Shown: one piece after another, positions 9,753 through 19,354 of the stretch
How the letters are laid out: every line of letters begins with the position of its first letter
Numbering within the stretch: the stretch's first letter is position 1
Assembly: GCA_900469625.1 (NCBI GenBank)
Contig: UBXV01000007.1
Coordinates: 434,001 to 498,000 of the forward strand
DNA from: Hyphomicrobiales bacterium
Lineage (GTDB): Bacteria; Pseudomonadota; Alphaproteobacteria; Rhizobiales; Rhizobiaceae
DNA length: 64,000 nt
Direction: 5' to 3'
Position numbers and translations under genes: made by a program
Notes under the pieces: model-generated
The model's input: the letters and a program-made list of their open reading frames with translations, nothing else
Database searches by the model: none
Told to the model about the DNA's origin: nothing

Positions 9753-11453
9753 ATGGCGGAACTCAACACGCAACCAGCAGGCACCAGCCCGGAAAAAGTC
9801 TGGCTGAAGTCCTATCCGCCCGGCATCGCCGCCGAAATCGGCCCCCTGCCCTACAAATCGATCGGTGACTTCTTCGACCATGCCGTGGCGCGCTACTCGC
9901 GCCGCTTCGCTTTTACCTGCATGGGCAAGTCGCTGACCTTCTCCGAACTCAATGCCGAATCCGCCAAGATCGGCGCATGGCTGCAGGCCCGCGGCCTTTC
10001 GAAAGGCGACCGCGTCGCCGTGATGATGCCGAACATCCTGCAGAACCCCGTCATCGTCTACGGCATTCTGAGAGCTGGCTTCACGGTCGTTAACGTCAAC
10101 CCGCTCTATACGCCGCGCGAACTCGAGCACCAGCTCGTCGATTCCGGCGCCAAGGCGATCTTCGTTCTCGAAAACTTCGCGCATACGGTCCAGCAGGTCG
10201 CCGCCAAGACCAGCATCAAGCACGTGGTGGTCGCCACCATGGGTGACATGCTCGGCGTCAAGGGCGTGATCGTCAATCTGGTGGTGCGCCGCGTCAAGAA
10301 GCTCGTTCCGACCTGGTCGATCCCCGGCCATCATTCCTTCAATGCCGTTCTCGCCGAAGGCGGCCGCCACAAGCTGACCAAGCCCAATGTCGCGCCAGGC
10401 GACGTCGCCTTCCTGCAATATACCGGTGGCACCACCGGTGTCTCCAAGGGTGCGACGCTGACCCATTCCAACCTTTTGTCGAACATGGCGCAGATGGAGA
10501 TCTGGTTCGACACGGCGTTCCGCTCGCGTCCTCGCCCCGACAATCTCGTCTTCATGTGCGCGCTGCCGCTCTATCACATCTTCGCACTGACGGTGAATTC
10601 GCTGATGGGCCTTGCCACCGGCGGCACCAATATCCTGATCCCCAATCCGCGCGACATTCCCGGCTTCGTGAAAGAGCTCGGCAAGTACAAGACCAACATC
10701 TTCCCGGGCCTCAACACGCTGTTCAACGCGCTGATGAACAACGCCGAATTCCAGAAGCTCGACTTCTCGTCGCTGATGCTGACCTTCGGCGGCGGCATGG
10801 CGATCCAACGGCCTGTTGCCGAGCGTTGGCAGAAGATGACGGGATGCCCGATCGCGGAAGGCTACGGCCTGTCCGAGACCTCGCCGGTCGCCACCGCCAA
10901 TCTTCTCGACTCGACCGAGTTTACCGGAACGATCGGCTTCCCCATTCCCTCGACCGATATCGAGATCCGCGACGACCAGGGCAACACCTTGCCGACCGGA
11001 GAGGTTGGCGAGATCTGCATTCGCGGACCGCAGGTCATGGCCGGTTACTGGCAGCGGCCCGACGAGACCGCCAAGGCCATTTCGCCCGACGGCTTCTTCC
11101 GCTCCGGCGATATCGGCTTCATCAACGCCGCCGGCCTCGTCAAGATCGTCGACCGCAAGAAGGACATGATCCTGGTTTCGGGCTTCAACGTCTTCCCGAA
11201 CGAGGTCGAGGAAGTGGCGATGACCCATCCCGGCATCCTCGAATGCGCGGCGATCGGCATTCCCGACGAGCATTCGGGCGAAGCGGTCAAGCTGTTCGTC
11301 GTGCGGAAGGATCCGACGCTCACCGAAGAGGACGTCAAGAAGCACTGCGCGGCCAATCTCACCAACTACAAGCGGCCGCGCTTCGTCGAATTCCGCACCG
11401 AGCTTCCGAAAACCAATGTCGGCAAGATCCTGCGCAAGGACCTCCGTGGCTGA
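9753..11453 (+). CDS. fadD: Long-chain fatty acid-CoA ligase FadD
   Basis: Activates long-chain fatty acids to acyl-CoA with ATP, the entry step to beta-oxidation and lipid remodelling, at the cytoplasmic face of the inner membrane. The AMP-binding signature YTGGTTGVSKGA is near residue 222, followed by GYGLSETSPVA, SGDIGF and the C-terminal DRKKDMILVSGFNVFPNEVE and catalytic lysine in PKTNVGKILRKDLR. 566 residues, normal for FadD (about 560). ATG 9753 follows GAGGGAGAGAG. Monocistronic: a palindromic promoter lies upstream and a hairpin terminator downstream. Confidence 0.95.
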   Translation: MAELNTQPAGTSPEKVWLKSYPPGIAAEIGPLPYKSIGDFFDHAVARYSRRFAFTCMGKSLTFSELNAESAKIGAWLQARGLSKGDRVAVMMPNILQNPVIVYGILRAGFTVVNVNPLYTPRELEHQLVDSGAKAIFVLENFAHTVQQVAAKTSIKHVVVATMGDMLGVKGVIVNLVVRRVKKLVPTWSIPGHHSFNAVLAEGGRHKLTKPNVAPGDVAFLQYTGGTTGVSKGATLTHSNLLSNMAQMEIWFDTAFRSRPRPDNLVFMCALPLYHIFALTVNSLMGLATGGTNILIPNPRDIPGFVKELGKYKTNIFPGLNTLFNALMNNAEFQKLDFSSLMLTFGGGMAIQRPVAERWQKMTGCPIAEGYGLSETSPVATANLLDSTEFTGTIGFPIPSTDIEIRDDQGNTLPTGEVGEICIRGPQVMAGYWQRPDETAKAISPDGFFRSGDIGFINAAGLVKIVDRKKDMILVSGFNVFPNEVEEVAMTHPGILECAAIGIPDEHSGEAVKLFVVRKDPTLTEEDVKKHCAANLTNYKRPRFVEFRTELPKTNVGKILRKDLRG

Positions 11454-11488
11454 CGCAGCCTCGACTTAAACCGATTTAAAAAATCCTG

Positions 11489-11511
11489 AAAACCGCCACC
11501 CCGGCGGTTTT
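11489..11511 (+). terminator. fadD terminator
   Basis: AAAACCGCC (11489-11497) pairs with GGCGGTTTT (11503-11511) over a five-base loop, 35 bases after the fadD stop. The A-run/T-run flanks allow it to work in either direction. Confidence 0.8.
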
Positions 11512-11580
11512 GCGGGCTTGATTCGGACAATGCAAAGCGAATAGCTACGCAGGCGACTGTCCGACACAAGGAGCCCCGCG

Positions 11581-13206
11581 ATGAAAGCGCTTGTCGACCA
11601 ACTCAAAGCAACCGCCGCGCAAACCAATGCGACCGATATCCGTGCCGCCTTCGCGAGCGATGCCGAACGCTTCTCACGCTTCAGCACCTCACTCGACGAC
11701 CTGCTGCTCGACTACTCGAAATGCGCGGTGAACGAGCAGGTGCTCGACGGCCTCGAAGCGCTGGCGAAAGCCGCCAAGGTTGAAGAAAAGCGCGACGCGA
11801 TGTTCCGCGGCGACATCATCAACATCACCGAGGAACGCGCCGTGCTGCACACGGCACTGCGCAACCGCGGCAACCGTCCCGTCATCGTCGATGGCAAGGA
11901 CGTGATGCCCGACGTCAACGGCGTTCTCGAAGCCATGGGCATCTTTGCGGATGGCGTCCGCTCCGGCGCGCTCAAGGGCGCTACCGGCAAGAAGATCACC
12001 GATGTCGTCAACATCGGCATCGGCGGCTCGGATCTCGGCCCTGTCATGGCGACGCTGGCGCTCGCGCCTTTCCATGACGGCCCGCGCCTGCATTTCGTTT
12101 CCAACATCGACGGCGCCCATATCGCCGACACGCTGAAGCTCGTCGAACCGGAGACGACGCTCTTCATCATCGCCTCCAAGACGTTCACGACAATCGAGAC
12201 GATGACCAACGCGGCGACGGCCCGCGCCTTCATCGCCGAAAAGCTCGGTGAAGCCGCCGTCGGTCATCACTTCGCGGCCGTCTCGACGGCGCTCGACAAG
12301 GTCGCCGCCTTCGGCATCGACCAGGCGCGCGTCTTCGGTTTCTGGGATTGGGTCGGCGGACGCTACTCGATCTGGTCGGCGATCGGCCTGCCGCTGATGA
12401 TTGCCATCGGCAAGGCGAATTTCGGCCGCTTCCTCGATGGCGGCCACGCCATCGACGAGCATTTCCGCACCGCGCCGATCCGCAAGAACCTGCCGATGCT
12501 GCTGGGCCTCCTCGGCTTCTACAACCGCAACGTTCTCGGCTACCCTTCGCGCGCTATCCTGCCCTATGACCAGCGCCTGTCGCGCTTTCCGGCCTATCTG
12601 CAGCAGCTCGACATGGAATCGAACGGCAAGGCCGTCACACTCGACAGCAAGCCGGTCGAGTTTTCGACCGGGCCCGTTGTCTGGGGCGAGCCCGGCACCA
12701 ATGGCCAGCACGCATTCTACCAACTGATCCACCAGGGCACGGATGTCATCCCGGCCGAGTTCATGATCGCCGCCAACGGCCACGAGAAGACCCTGCGCCA
12801 CCAGCACGAGCTGCTGATCGCCAATTGCCTCGCCCAGTCCGAGGCCCTGATGAAGGGCCGCACGCTTGCCGAGGCGAAGGCCCAGCTGACCTCCAAGGGC
12901 ATGGCCGACGCCAAGGCTGACAAGATCGCGCCGCACCGCGTCTTTGCCGGCAACCGCCCGTCGCTGACGCTGGTCTACGACCAGCTCGATCCCTTCGCGC
13001 TCGGCCGGCTGATCGCCCTTTACGAGCACCGCGTCTTCGTCGAAGGCGCGCTTTTCAACATCAACTCCTTCGACCAGTGGGGCGTGGAGCTCGGCAAGGA
13101 GCTGGCAACCGGTCTCCTGCCGGTGGTCGAGGGCAAGGTCAGTGCCGAAGGGCACGATTCGTCGACCGCGGGTCTTGTCGCCGTGCTGCTGAAGGCGGCA
13201 CGCTGA
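11581..13206 (+). CDS. pgi: Glucose-6-phosphate isomerase
   Basis: Interconverts glucose-6-phosphate and fructose-6-phosphate, linking sugar uptake to the Entner-Doudoroff and pentose routes used by rhizobia. 541 residues, full length. Visible hallmarks are [28 protein letters not shown], the PGI signatures [13 protein letters not shown] and [13 protein letters not shown] near the C-terminus, and the catalytic glutamate/histidine context [15 protein letters not shown] is preceded by AAGGAG. Followed by a GC hairpin without a T-run, so it is probably monocistronic. Confidence 0.97.
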   Translation: MKALVDQLKATAAQTNATDIRAAFASDAERFSRFSTSLDDLLLDYSKCAVNEQVLDGLEALAKAAKVEEKRDAMFRGDIINITEERAVLHTALRNRGNRPVIVDGKDVMPDVNGVLEAMGIFADGVRSGALKGATGKKITDVVNIGIGGSDLGPVMATLALAPFHDGPRLHFVSNIDGAHIADTLKLVEPETTLFIIASKTFTTIETMTNAATARAFIAEKLGEAAVGHHFAAVSTALDKVAAFGIDQARVFGFWDWVGGRYSIWSAIGLPLMIAIGKANFGRFLDGGHAIDEHFRTAPIRKNLPMLLGLLGFYNRNVLGYPSRAILPYDQRLSRFPAYLQQLDMESNGKAVTLDSKPVEFSTGPVVWGEPGTNGQHAFYQLIHQGTDVIPAEFMIAANGHEKTLRHQHELLIANCLAQSEALMKGRTLAEAKAQLTSKGMADAKADKIAPHRVFAGNRPSLTLVYDQLDPFALGRLIALYEHRVFVEGALFNINSFDQWGVELGKELATGLLPVVEGKVSAEGHDSSTAGLVAVLLKAAR

Positions 13207-13222
13207 CAGGTTTTTGAATTGC

Positions 13223-13251
13223 GCATGGTCGCCGCCGGACGGCGGCCATGC
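13223..13251 (+). terminator. Stem-loop after pgi
   Basis: GCCGCC (13231-13236) pairs with GGCGGC (13241-13246) around GGAC, extended by GCATG/CATGC outside a small bulge, starting 17 bases after the pgi stop. There is no T-run, so termination would be weak or the stem may instead stabilise the 3' end. Confidence 0.4.
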
Positions 13252-13424
13252 GAACCCGCCTGCGACCGGTGGCGTCCTGCGACGGGAGCCGCCGGCGCCT
13301 TCGTCATGATTGACGCGTGACACCCGCGGAAGTGTCGGACGCAGGGCATCAGGGCCGCGACCGCACCGCCAGCCCGGCACAAGGGTTGCATTGCACATTT
13401 TGGACAACCATACGGAGGTCCATT

Positions 13425-14195
13425 ATGACAACCATCGGCTCAACCTTTTCCTACAGTCCGGCTGACCAGTACGCAGCAAGGCGAAACAGCGCAGTCGCCA
13501 GTGAGACGCCAGACGGCAGCGCGGCCACAGACAGGCAACCCGGAAAATCGCACGCATCGGCCGCCACGGCCTCCGGCGCCAATCTTTCCCCTGTCACCGT
13601 CAACTTCGGCGGAAAACTCACGACGATGCTTTTCCAGTTTCTCGACATGTCGAAGGTGACGACCGCGGCCGACATGCCCGAGGACGTGTACCGCAGGATC
13701 ATCGAGATGCGGGAGAACGACATCGAAATGTCCAAGCGGCGCCTGGAGAACCAGCACACGCATTATTCGAGGCCTTCACTTCACGCCGGTTACGATACGT
13801 ACGCAACGGTATCGGAGGGCGGCAAGGTCGTCGCCACCATCGACAACCAGGGCCACGTGACCACGTATGATGGCTTCGATCAAAAGCGTCTTGAAGCGCT
13901 GATAATGGGCTTGAACGTCAGAAGCGGGCCGGGCCTGGCGAAGTTGCTCGCGGAGCAGATCGCGGCGATGACGAGAGGCCGGGTATCCCAGGCGTCAACG
14001 GCCATCACACAACGCCAGTTTGACGCCTTAAGACCGATCGAGTCGACCGTGACGGTCGACCGCGACGCCATGAAGGCGGACCCGCTTTATCAGGAAATCC
14101 AGGACATGCAGGCCAAACTCGACGAGATGAAGCGCATCAGGCTGGAAACCCAGGCACAGCGGGACGCTGGCGCCGCATCACGTTTCGGTTCCTGA
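13425..14195 (+). CDS. Hypothetical protein with C-terminal coiled coil
   Basis: 256 residues that I do not recognise. The N-terminal ~60 residues are rich in Ser, Ala and Thr with little structure. The middle (65-100) begins with VNFGGKLTTMLFQFLDMSK, and the end (215-250) is a heptad-rich helix (YQEIQDMQAKLDEMKRIRLE). No signal peptide or membrane helix. GGAGG seven bases ahead of ATG 13425 fixes the start; an upstream in-frame GTG at 13317 lacks such a site. Neighbours (pgi, a lipoprotein) give no functional hint. Confidence 0.75.
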   Translation: MTTIGSTFSYSPADQYAARRNSAVASETPDGSAATDRQPGKSHASAATASGANLSPVTVNFGGKLTTMLFQFLDMSKVTTAADMPEDVYRRIIEMRENDIEMSKRRLENQHTHYSRPSLHAGYDTYATVSEGGKVVATIDNQGHVTTYDGFDQKRLEALIMGLNVRSGPGLAKLLAEQIAAMTRGRVSQASTAITQRQFDALRPIESTVTVDRDAMKADPLYQEIQDMQAKLDEMKRIRLETQAQRDAGAASRFGS

Positions 14196-14285
14196 CGGAC
14201 GATCGTCTTTGCCTGTATCAATGCGCGACGCGCAAGCAGCTCTGGCACGACGTCCTGCGGCGGCGGTTTCCTGCTTTGCTTTTCT

Positions 14286-14879
14286 TCAATCGACGCAAGC
14301 CGGCAACGTTGCCACGTTGGCCTGATTGAGCGTTTGCATCAGGTCGAGGTTCGAGACCACCGGGACATAACCCGCATCGGCTGAGCGCTGCATCCAGGCA
14401 TTGACCACGACCTTTCGCCCCGCCGGGAAGGCACCGCGCCAGCAACCACCGGAGAACTGGATGGACAGGCTGCCGCGCTCGCCGGGTTTGCCATCTTCTC
14501 CCGGCGCGATCTTCGCCTGCAATGCCCGTAGTTGCCGGGCATCACTCTTGGCGAGAGCCAGGATATAGAGCGTCTCGCCCGAAGAAACCTGACTGTGAAC
14601 GGCTGCATCCGACGCGCCGCCGGCATTGACCTCAAGCGGGTAGCTCCGGCTTTCCGCCGCAGCGTCACCATCGCGAAAGGAAAACCCGAGCGCTGCATCG
14701 CCACGGCGCAGCACCAGCTCTTTCGGAACGACGAGCGCCACGCGCAGGTCCGAAGGATCCGTCTGCGACGGGTCGAGCCCGGACACCGGCCCGGCCGAAC
14801 CGGCGCTCAGGGCCGCGCAGGCGGCAAGGGTATTCAACAGCAGAAAAAGGCATGGGTTCATCAGGAAACGGAAAGACAT
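14286..14879 (-). CDS. Predicted lipoprotein of unknown function
   Basis: 197 residues beginning with a short signal, MSFRFLMNPCLFLLLNTLAAC, ending in a lipobox-like LAAC; lipid attachment at the cysteine would be residue 21. The rest is periplasmic: DLRVALVVPKELVLRRGDAALGF, and later GSLSIQFSGGCWRGAFPAGRKVVVNAWMQ. No domain recognised. The start could also be ATG 14861, twelve bases before the hydrophobic core. Diverges from the DUF2975 gene across an AT-rich gap (14905-14960) that must hold both promoters. A second cysteine pair (GGCW, PAC) may form a disulfide. Confidence 0.7.
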   Translation of the reverse strand: MSFRFLMNPCLFLLLNTLAACAALSAGSAGPVSGLDPSQTDPSDLRVALVVPKELVLRRGDAALGFSFRDGDAAAESRSYPLEVNAGGASDAAVHSQVSSGETLYILALAKSDARQLRALQAKIAPGEDGKPGERGSLSIQFSGGCWRGAFPAGRKVVVNAWMQRSADAGYVPVVSNLDLMQTLNQANVATLPACVD

Positions 14880-14961
14880 AGAATGCACCAAAATCACAAT
14901 TGACGCGAATTAATTATCGTTTTACATTAAAAAAACAAGCGAGCCGATAAGGAATTTTTTG

Positions 14962-15516
14962 ATGACCGCATCCCCCGAGCGACTGCGCAAGCTCAGCCGC
15001 ATCATGAAGCTGATGGTCATATTGTGCGGCGCGCTGTTCTGCTCTGCGGTCGTCTATGCGCATTGGCAGATTTTTTTCGACCGATCCGGCTTCGAGCAGG
15101 GCATTCGCGACATCGTTTTCCCGAAGGTATCGGTCATCACGCTCTCCTATCGGGCGATCGCGACCGTCATCTTTCTCACCGCGGTGAACAATGCGCTTGT
15201 CATTACCGGCCTCGCCTTTGCCTGGCAGCTTTTCGACGGTTTCGAGCGCGGAGAGATCCTGTCCGGGCGCAATGGCATTCTGTTGAGGCGGATCGGCGTC
15301 ACCACGATCGTCGGCTCGCTGTGTGTCGTCGTCAGCAATGCCATCGGCGTGATGGCCGTCACCTACGACAATCCCGGCGCGACCGGCCATTCCGTCTTCA
15401 TCGATATCAATGGAGGAACGGTGATCATTCTGTTAATGGCCGGACTGCTTCTCGTGCTTGGCCACGTCATGGTCATTGCGTCGGGGATCGAAGCGGAGAA
15501 CAGGAGCTTCGTCTAG
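14962..15516 (+). CDS. DUF2975 membrane protein
   Basis: 184 residues with four hydrophobic helices (about 15-35, 60-85, 105-130, 150-170), as in DUF2975 (YoaS-like) proteins. Function is not established. It is followed after three bases by a small XRE/YozG-like DNA-binding protein; that pairing is a recurrent arrangement for this family and suggests a membrane protein controlling or controlled by its regulator. AAGGA sits upstream of ATG 14962; the TTG directly before it is in frame but less likely. Confidence 0.85.
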   Translation: MTASPERLRKLSRIMKLMVILCGALFCSAVVYAHWQIFFDRSGFEQGIRDIVFPKVSVITLSYRAIATVIFLTAVNNALVITGLAFAWQLFDGFERGEILSGRNGILLRRIGVTTIVGSLCVVVSNAIGVMAVTYDNPGATGHSVFIDINGGTVIILLMAGLLLVLGHVMVIASGIEAENRSFV

Positions 15517-15519
15517 GGA

Positions 15520-15735
15520 ATGCCGATCGTGGTCAATCTCGACGTCATGCTGGCCAAACGCAAGGTGCGCTCACGCGACCTTGCCGAACAGGTCGGCATT
15601 ACCGAGCAGAACATTTCGCTGTTGAAGTCGGGCAAGGTCAAAGGCGTGCGCTTCGACACGCTGGAGAAGATCTGCGCGGTTCTCGGCTGTCAGCCCGGCG
15701 ACATCCTGGAATATCGTGCGGAAGAACAGGACTGA
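15520..15735 (+). CDS. Small XRE/YozG-like helix-turn-helix regulator
   Basis: 71-residue DNA-binding protein. The helix-turn-helix is LAEQVGITEQNISLLKSGKVKGVRFDTLEKICAVLGCQPGDIL in outline: residues 21-26 form the first helix and QNISLLKSGK the recognition helix, ending in the usual CQPGDILEY of this family. It starts three bases after the DUF2975 stop and is probably co-translated. It likely acts as a dimer regulating its own operon; the operator is not identified. Confidence 0.88.
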   Translation: MPIVVNLDVMLAKRKVRSRDLAEQVGITEQNISLLKSGKVKGVRFDTLEKICAVLGCQPGDILEYRAEEQD

Positions 15736-15753
15736 CGTGCCTGAGGGTTGTTC

Positions 15754-16680
15754 TCAGAGCACGATCTCATGCTTCCAGGGCGGGTTTGCGCCGGCGCGCG
15801 AGACGGTGACGGCAGCGGCCTTGGCGCCCAGCGCCAGGGCATCGCGCACGGCACTTTCGGCAAGGCTCGAAACGGCGTCCTTGTTGAGGAGACCGGCGAG
15901 CTTGAGCGACGCCAGCACGCCGGCATCGAAGGTGTCGCCGGCACCAACGGTGTCGACGACCGTGACGCGCTCGCCGGCGACTTCGACCTTGTGTCGCGTC
16001 GTGTAACCGACGGCCCCGTCGGCGCCCTTGGTGATCAGCACCAACTTCGGCCCGCGCGTCAGCCATTCGGCGGCGAGATCATCGTGGCTGCCGGTCATGC
16101 CGAACCAATCGAGGTCTTCATCCGAGAACTTGATGATGTCGGACATCGCCGCCATGCGGTTCATACGGGCAAGATGCGCCTGCCTGTCCTTGATGAAGCC
16201 CGGCCGGATGTTCGGATCGAACGAGATCACCCGCTTCTCGTGTTCGCGGGTCATCAGCGCCTCATAGGTCGAGCCGCAGGGCTCGGGGATCAGGCTGATC
16301 GCACCGAAGTGCAGCGCCTCGCAGAAATCGCCAAGCGCCGGCAGATGATCCTTGGTAATCATGCGGCCCGCCGTATTCTCGTCGAAGAAGGCATAGGTGG
16401 CGTGGCCGTTGACGAGTTTGACGAAGGCAAGCGTCGTGTGCAGCGACAGGGTCGCGCAAGGGGCGAAGTCGACATTCGCCGCCTTTAGCGTCTCGCGCAG
16501 GATATCGCCGAACATATCGTCGGAAAGACCGGTGAAGAAGCCGGTGGGGATGCCGAGCCGACCGAGCGCGATCGCCGTGTTGAAGATCGCTCCGCCGGCA
16601 TAGGGTGCAAAGGCACTCTCGCCCGCGCTCGTGTCGCGCGGCAGCATGTCGATCAGCGCTTCTCCACAACATACGATCAT
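15754..16680 (-). CDS. PfkB-family carbohydrate kinase (fructokinase-like)
   Basis: 308-residue sugar kinase of the ribokinase/PfkB family. N-terminal signature YAGGAIFNTAIALGRLG (about residues 27-43) and C-terminal signature DTVGAGDTFDAGVLASL (about 245-261) with catalytic aspartate in GAGD. CGEALIDMLPRD at the start is typical of bacterial fructokinases. Since the frc fructose transporter genes lie 2-6 kb away, ATP-dependent phosphorylation of fructose is likely, but other ketoses or nucleosides cannot be excluded. It converges on the XRE gene with 18 bases between stops. Confidence 0.88.
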   Translation of the reverse strand: MIVCCGEALIDMLPRDTSAGESAFAPYAGGAIFNTAIALGRLGIPTGFFTGLSDDMFGDILRETLKAANVDFAPCATLSLHTTLAFVKLVNGHATYAFFDENTAGRMITKDHLPALGDFCEALHFGAISLIPEPCGSTYEALMTREHEKRVISFDPNIRPGFIKDRQAHLARMNRMAAMSDIIKFSDEDLDWFGMTGSHDDLAAEWLTRGPKLVLITKGADGAVGYTTRHKVEVAGERVTVVDTVGAGDTFDAGVLASLKLAGLLNKDAVSSLAESAVRDALALGAKAAAVTVSRAGANPPWKHEIVL

Positions 16681-16737
16681 CGGCTCTTCCTCCTCGGCAG
16701 AATTTCAGTCGATTTGACGAATGGATATCGAAAGATG

Positions 16738-16761
16738 CAAAGCCCCGGCACTACCGGGGCC
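16738..16761 (-). terminator. pyrE terminator
   Basis: GCCCCGG (16742-16748) and CCGGGGC (16754-16760) form a stem with a five-base loop; on the minus strand it is followed by TTTGC. It starts 11 bases after the pyrE stop. Confidence 0.7.
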
Positions 16762-16771
16762 TTGCCGGACC

Positions 16772-17464
16772 TCAGGCCAGGGCGCTGACGCCACCATTGC
16801 GGCCCGACCAGGCCAGCGGATCGTTGAGGAAGGCCTCGACTTCACCGAGCGTCTTGTCGTCGAACAGCGCCTGCGCGCGGGCAACGGCCAGAACGTTGCG
16901 CCAGGTGGCGATCCAGTGCAGGTCGACACCCTTGCCCTTCATCTCGCCGACGGCCTGCGGGAAGATGTCGTAGTAGAAGAGCGCGATGCCGTGGTCGACG
17001 ATACCGCCGGCGGCGCGAATGGCGTCGATGAAATTGAACATCGAGCCACCGGCTGTCGTCAGGTCCTCGATGACGAGTACGCGGGCGCCTTCCGGCATGT
17101 GACCTTCGATCTGGGCGTTGCGGCCGTGGCCCTTCGGCGCCTTGCGCACATAGATCATCGGCAGACCCAGGCGCTCGGCCAGCATGGCGGCGAAGGGAAT
17201 GCCCGCCGTCTCGCCGCCGGCCACGACGTCGAACTGCTCGAAGCCCGCCTCGCGCAGGATCGACGCTGCGGCGAAATCCATGACCGCCGAGCGGATGCGC
17301 GGGTAGGAGATCAGCTTGCGGCAATCGATATAGACGGGGCTCGCCATGCCCGACGACAGCTTGTAGGGCTTGTCGGCGCTGAAATGCACCGCCTTGATCT
17401 CCCAGAGCATCTTTGCGACCAGCTCGGCCATCACGGCCTTGTCGGTGAACGCGTTGGAAAACAT
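16772..17464 (-). CDS. pyrE: Orotate phosphoribosyltransferase
   Basis: Joins orotate and PRPP to make OMP, fifth step of pyrimidine synthesis. The PRPP-binding motif is [14 protein letters not shown], and [14 protein letters not shown] carries the flexible catalytic loop lysines. 230 residues, within the family range. Start at ATG 17464 ([15 protein letters not shown]) with AAGGAG six bases upstream; a longer reading overlaps pyrC's tail. It follows pyrC by 28 bases, so the two pyrimidine genes form an operon pyrC-pyrE. Confidence 0.97.
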   Translation of the reverse strand: MFSNAFTDKAVMAELVAKMLWEIKAVHFSADKPYKLSSGMASPVYIDCRKLISYPRIRSAVMDFAAASILREAGFEQFDVVAGGETAGIPFAAMLAERLGLPMIYVRKAPKGHGRNAQIEGHMPEGARVLVIEDLTTAGGSMFNFIDAIRAAGGIVDHGIALFYYDIFPQAVGEMKGKGVDLHWIATWRNVLAVARAQALFDDKTLGEVEAFLNDPLAWSGRNGGVSALA

Positions 17465-17492
17465 AAAACTCTCCTTCAATTGCTTGGCGTGA

Positions 17493-18530
17493 TCAGACGA
17501 CGGCCCAGTGCAGCGGGAACATCGGATCAAAAACGGTGACGGGACCGTCGCCGGTCTCGATCCTGGCAGGATAGCTGACGGCGTCGGCCTGCTTGCGCAG
17601 CGTGATCGTCTCTTCGTTGACAGGCAGTCCGTACCAGGCCGGACCGTTCAGCGAGGCGAAGGCTTCGAGCCTGTCGAGGGCACCTTCCTGTTCGAACACA
17701 TGGGCAAGGCAGCTCATGGTGTTGATCGAGGTGTAGATGCCGGCGCAGCCGCAGGCGCATTCCTTCAGCGGATCGACATGGGGCGCGGAATCGGTGCCGA
17801 GGAAAAAGCGGGCATCGCCCGAGGTCGCCGCCGCGCGCAGGGCCAGGCGATGGTTCTCGCGCTTGGCGACCGGCAGGCAGTAATAATGCGGCTTGATACC
17901 GCCGACCAGAATGGCGTTGCGGTTGATGATCAGGTGGTGCGTGGTGATCGAGCCGGCGAGATTGGCCTTCGACGCCTTGATGTAGTCGACGCCGTCCTTG
18001 GTGGTGACGTGCTCCATCGTCACTTTCAGTTCCGGCAGGCGCTTGCGCAAGGGATCGAGCACCGTTTCGATGAACACCGCCTCGCGGTCGAAGATGTCGA
18101 CATCAGAAGTCGTCACTTCGCCGTGCACGCAGAGCTGCAGGCCGATCTTCGCCATGCGCTCCAGCACCGGCATCGCCTTGTCGATATCGCGAACGCCGCT
18201 GTGGGAGTTGGTCGTGGCGCCCGCCGGGTAGAGCTTGACCGCCTTGACGAGGCCACTGGCATGACCGGCCTCGACGTCGTCGGGGTCCGTGCCCTCGGTC
18301 AGATAGAGCGTCATCAGCGGCTCGAAGCGATCACCGGCCGGAATGGCGGAAACGATCCGTTCGCGATAGGCCCTGGCGTCCGCAGCGGTCACGACCGGCG
18401 GCACGAGGTTGGGCATGATGATCGCTCGGGCGAAATGGCGGCTGGTATCGGCGATGACGCCCTTCAGCATGTCGCCGTCGCGCAGGTGAAGGTGCCAATC
18501 ATCCGGCCGACGGATAACGAGGTCTTGCAT
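17493..18530 (-). CDS. pyrC: Dihydroorotase
   Basis: Zinc enzyme that cyclises carbamoyl aspartate to dihydroorotate. The metal-binding HLHLRDGDM is at residues 14-22, the carboxylated lysine is likely in VKLYPAG (near residue 103), and later metal ligands are in CVHGEV, ITTHHL and GTDSAPH. 345 residues with this short N-terminus place it in the class II (E. coli PyrC-type) group. AGGAG lies nine bases before the ATG. The upstream region carries a rhizobial-type palindrome. Confidence 0.97.
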   Translation of the reverse strand: MQDLVIRRPDDWHLHLRDGDMLKGVIADTSRHFARAIIMPNLVPPVVTAADARAYRERIVSAIPAGDRFEPLMTLYLTEGTDPDDVEAGHASGLVKAVKLYPAGATTNSHSGVRDIDKAMPVLERMAKIGLQLCVHGEVTTSDVDIFDREAVFIETVLDPLRKRLPELKVTMEHVTTKDGVDYIKASKANLAGSITTHHLIINRNAILVGGIKPHYYCLPVAKRENHRLALRAAATSGDARFFLGTDSAPHVDPLKECACGCAGIYTSINTMSCLAHVFEQEGALDRLEAFASLNGPAWYGLPVNEETITLRKQADAVSYPARIETGDGPVTVFDPMFPLHWAVV

Positions 18531-18551
18531 GGTCAGCGTTCTCCTAGATCA

Positions 18552-18599
18552 GAGCGGGATGCGGACGGAAAACTGCACGCACTTTTCGTCATCCCGCTC
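18552..18599. repeat. RIME-like intergenic palindrome
   Basis: Perfect 10-base ends GAGCGGGATG (18552-18561) and CATCCCGCTC (18590-18599), with imperfectly complementary inner arms containing GGAAAACTGC and GCACTTTTCG. Ends and inner sequence match my memory of the Rhizobium-specific intergenic mosaic element class. It lies just upstream of pyrC and may fold in its leader. Confidence 0.75.
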
Positions 18600-18733
18600 C
18601 AGGCTCGCGCCCGTTCCGCGCGCGCGGCTTTGCGAGCCGGCAGGTGCGGATGGGGGGCGGTTACTCATGTGGTGAAACCGCGTCTCGATATCACCAATGC
18701 GCCTGACAACACAATCGGCAATCCGACCATCGC

Positions 18734-19354
18734 TCAGAAATCCGCAAGCACGAGGTCTGCGGGCCGCTGGTGCCCGACAACCCGATGCGCATTGGGGATG
18801 TCGTTGCCGAGCGCCTTTCGACGGGCCGCGTCCTCGTCATAGCCGTGATCGCGCCAGCGCTTCAGCAGGCGCCGCTCCAGCTCCTCGACGCCTGGGTTGA
18901 TGAAGATGGAAAAATCGAAGGCTTCGTCGAGTTTCGTCCACGGCGTCTCGTCGAGCAGCAGATAGTTGCCTTCGACGAGAATGATGCGGGTATCGGCCGC
19001 CACCACGCGCGCCGAGGCGATCGCCAGTTCGCGCGAGCGGTCGAAGACCGGGACCAGCACCTCGCCGTCATTGGCGCGGACGGCTGCAATGGTCGCGAGG
19101 AACGACCTGACGTCAAAGGTTTCGGGCGCGCCCTTGCGCGCGAGAAATCCTTTCTCTTCAAGCACCGCATTGTCCATGTGAAAGCCGTCCATCGGCAAGA
19201 CGGCGGCCTTTTCTCCCGCTGCTGCCAGCGCGTCGACAAGCGCGTCGGAGAGCGTCGATTTGCCGGCACCGGGCGGGCCGGCGATCGCGACGATGAAACG
19301 GGCAGCATCTGCCGCCCGTTCCAGGATTTCTGCAACCAACGGCGCAACGGTCAT
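18734..19354 (-). CDS. frcK: FrcK, kinase-like protein of the fructose transport operon
   Basis: 206-residue P-loop protein (AGPPGAGKSTLSDAL, about residues 25-39) of the uridine kinase/pantothenate kinase-like group, with MDGFHMDN and the LVEGNYLLLDE strand typical of these nucleoside/sugar kinase relatives. As last gene of frcBCAK it matches the FrcK of S. meliloti, assumed to be a kinase though its substrate has not been shown to my knowledge. Its ATG overlaps the frcA stop by four bases. Confidence 0.88.
   Translation of the reverse strand: MTVAPLVAEILERAADAARFIVAIAGPPGAGKSTLSDALVDALAAAGEKAAVLPMDGFHMDNAVLEEKGFLARKGAPETFDVRSFLATIAAVRANDGEVLVPVFDRSRELAIASARVVAADTRIILVEGNYLLLDETPWTKLDEAFDFSIFINPGVEELERRLLKRWRDHGYDEDAARRKALGNDIPNAHRVVGHQRPADLVLADF

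Noticed and set aside
11689-13407. Left-reading frame of 572 codons opposite pgi
   Set aside because: Shadow of a complete glucose-6-phosphate isomerase; composition is atypical and there is no ribosome site.
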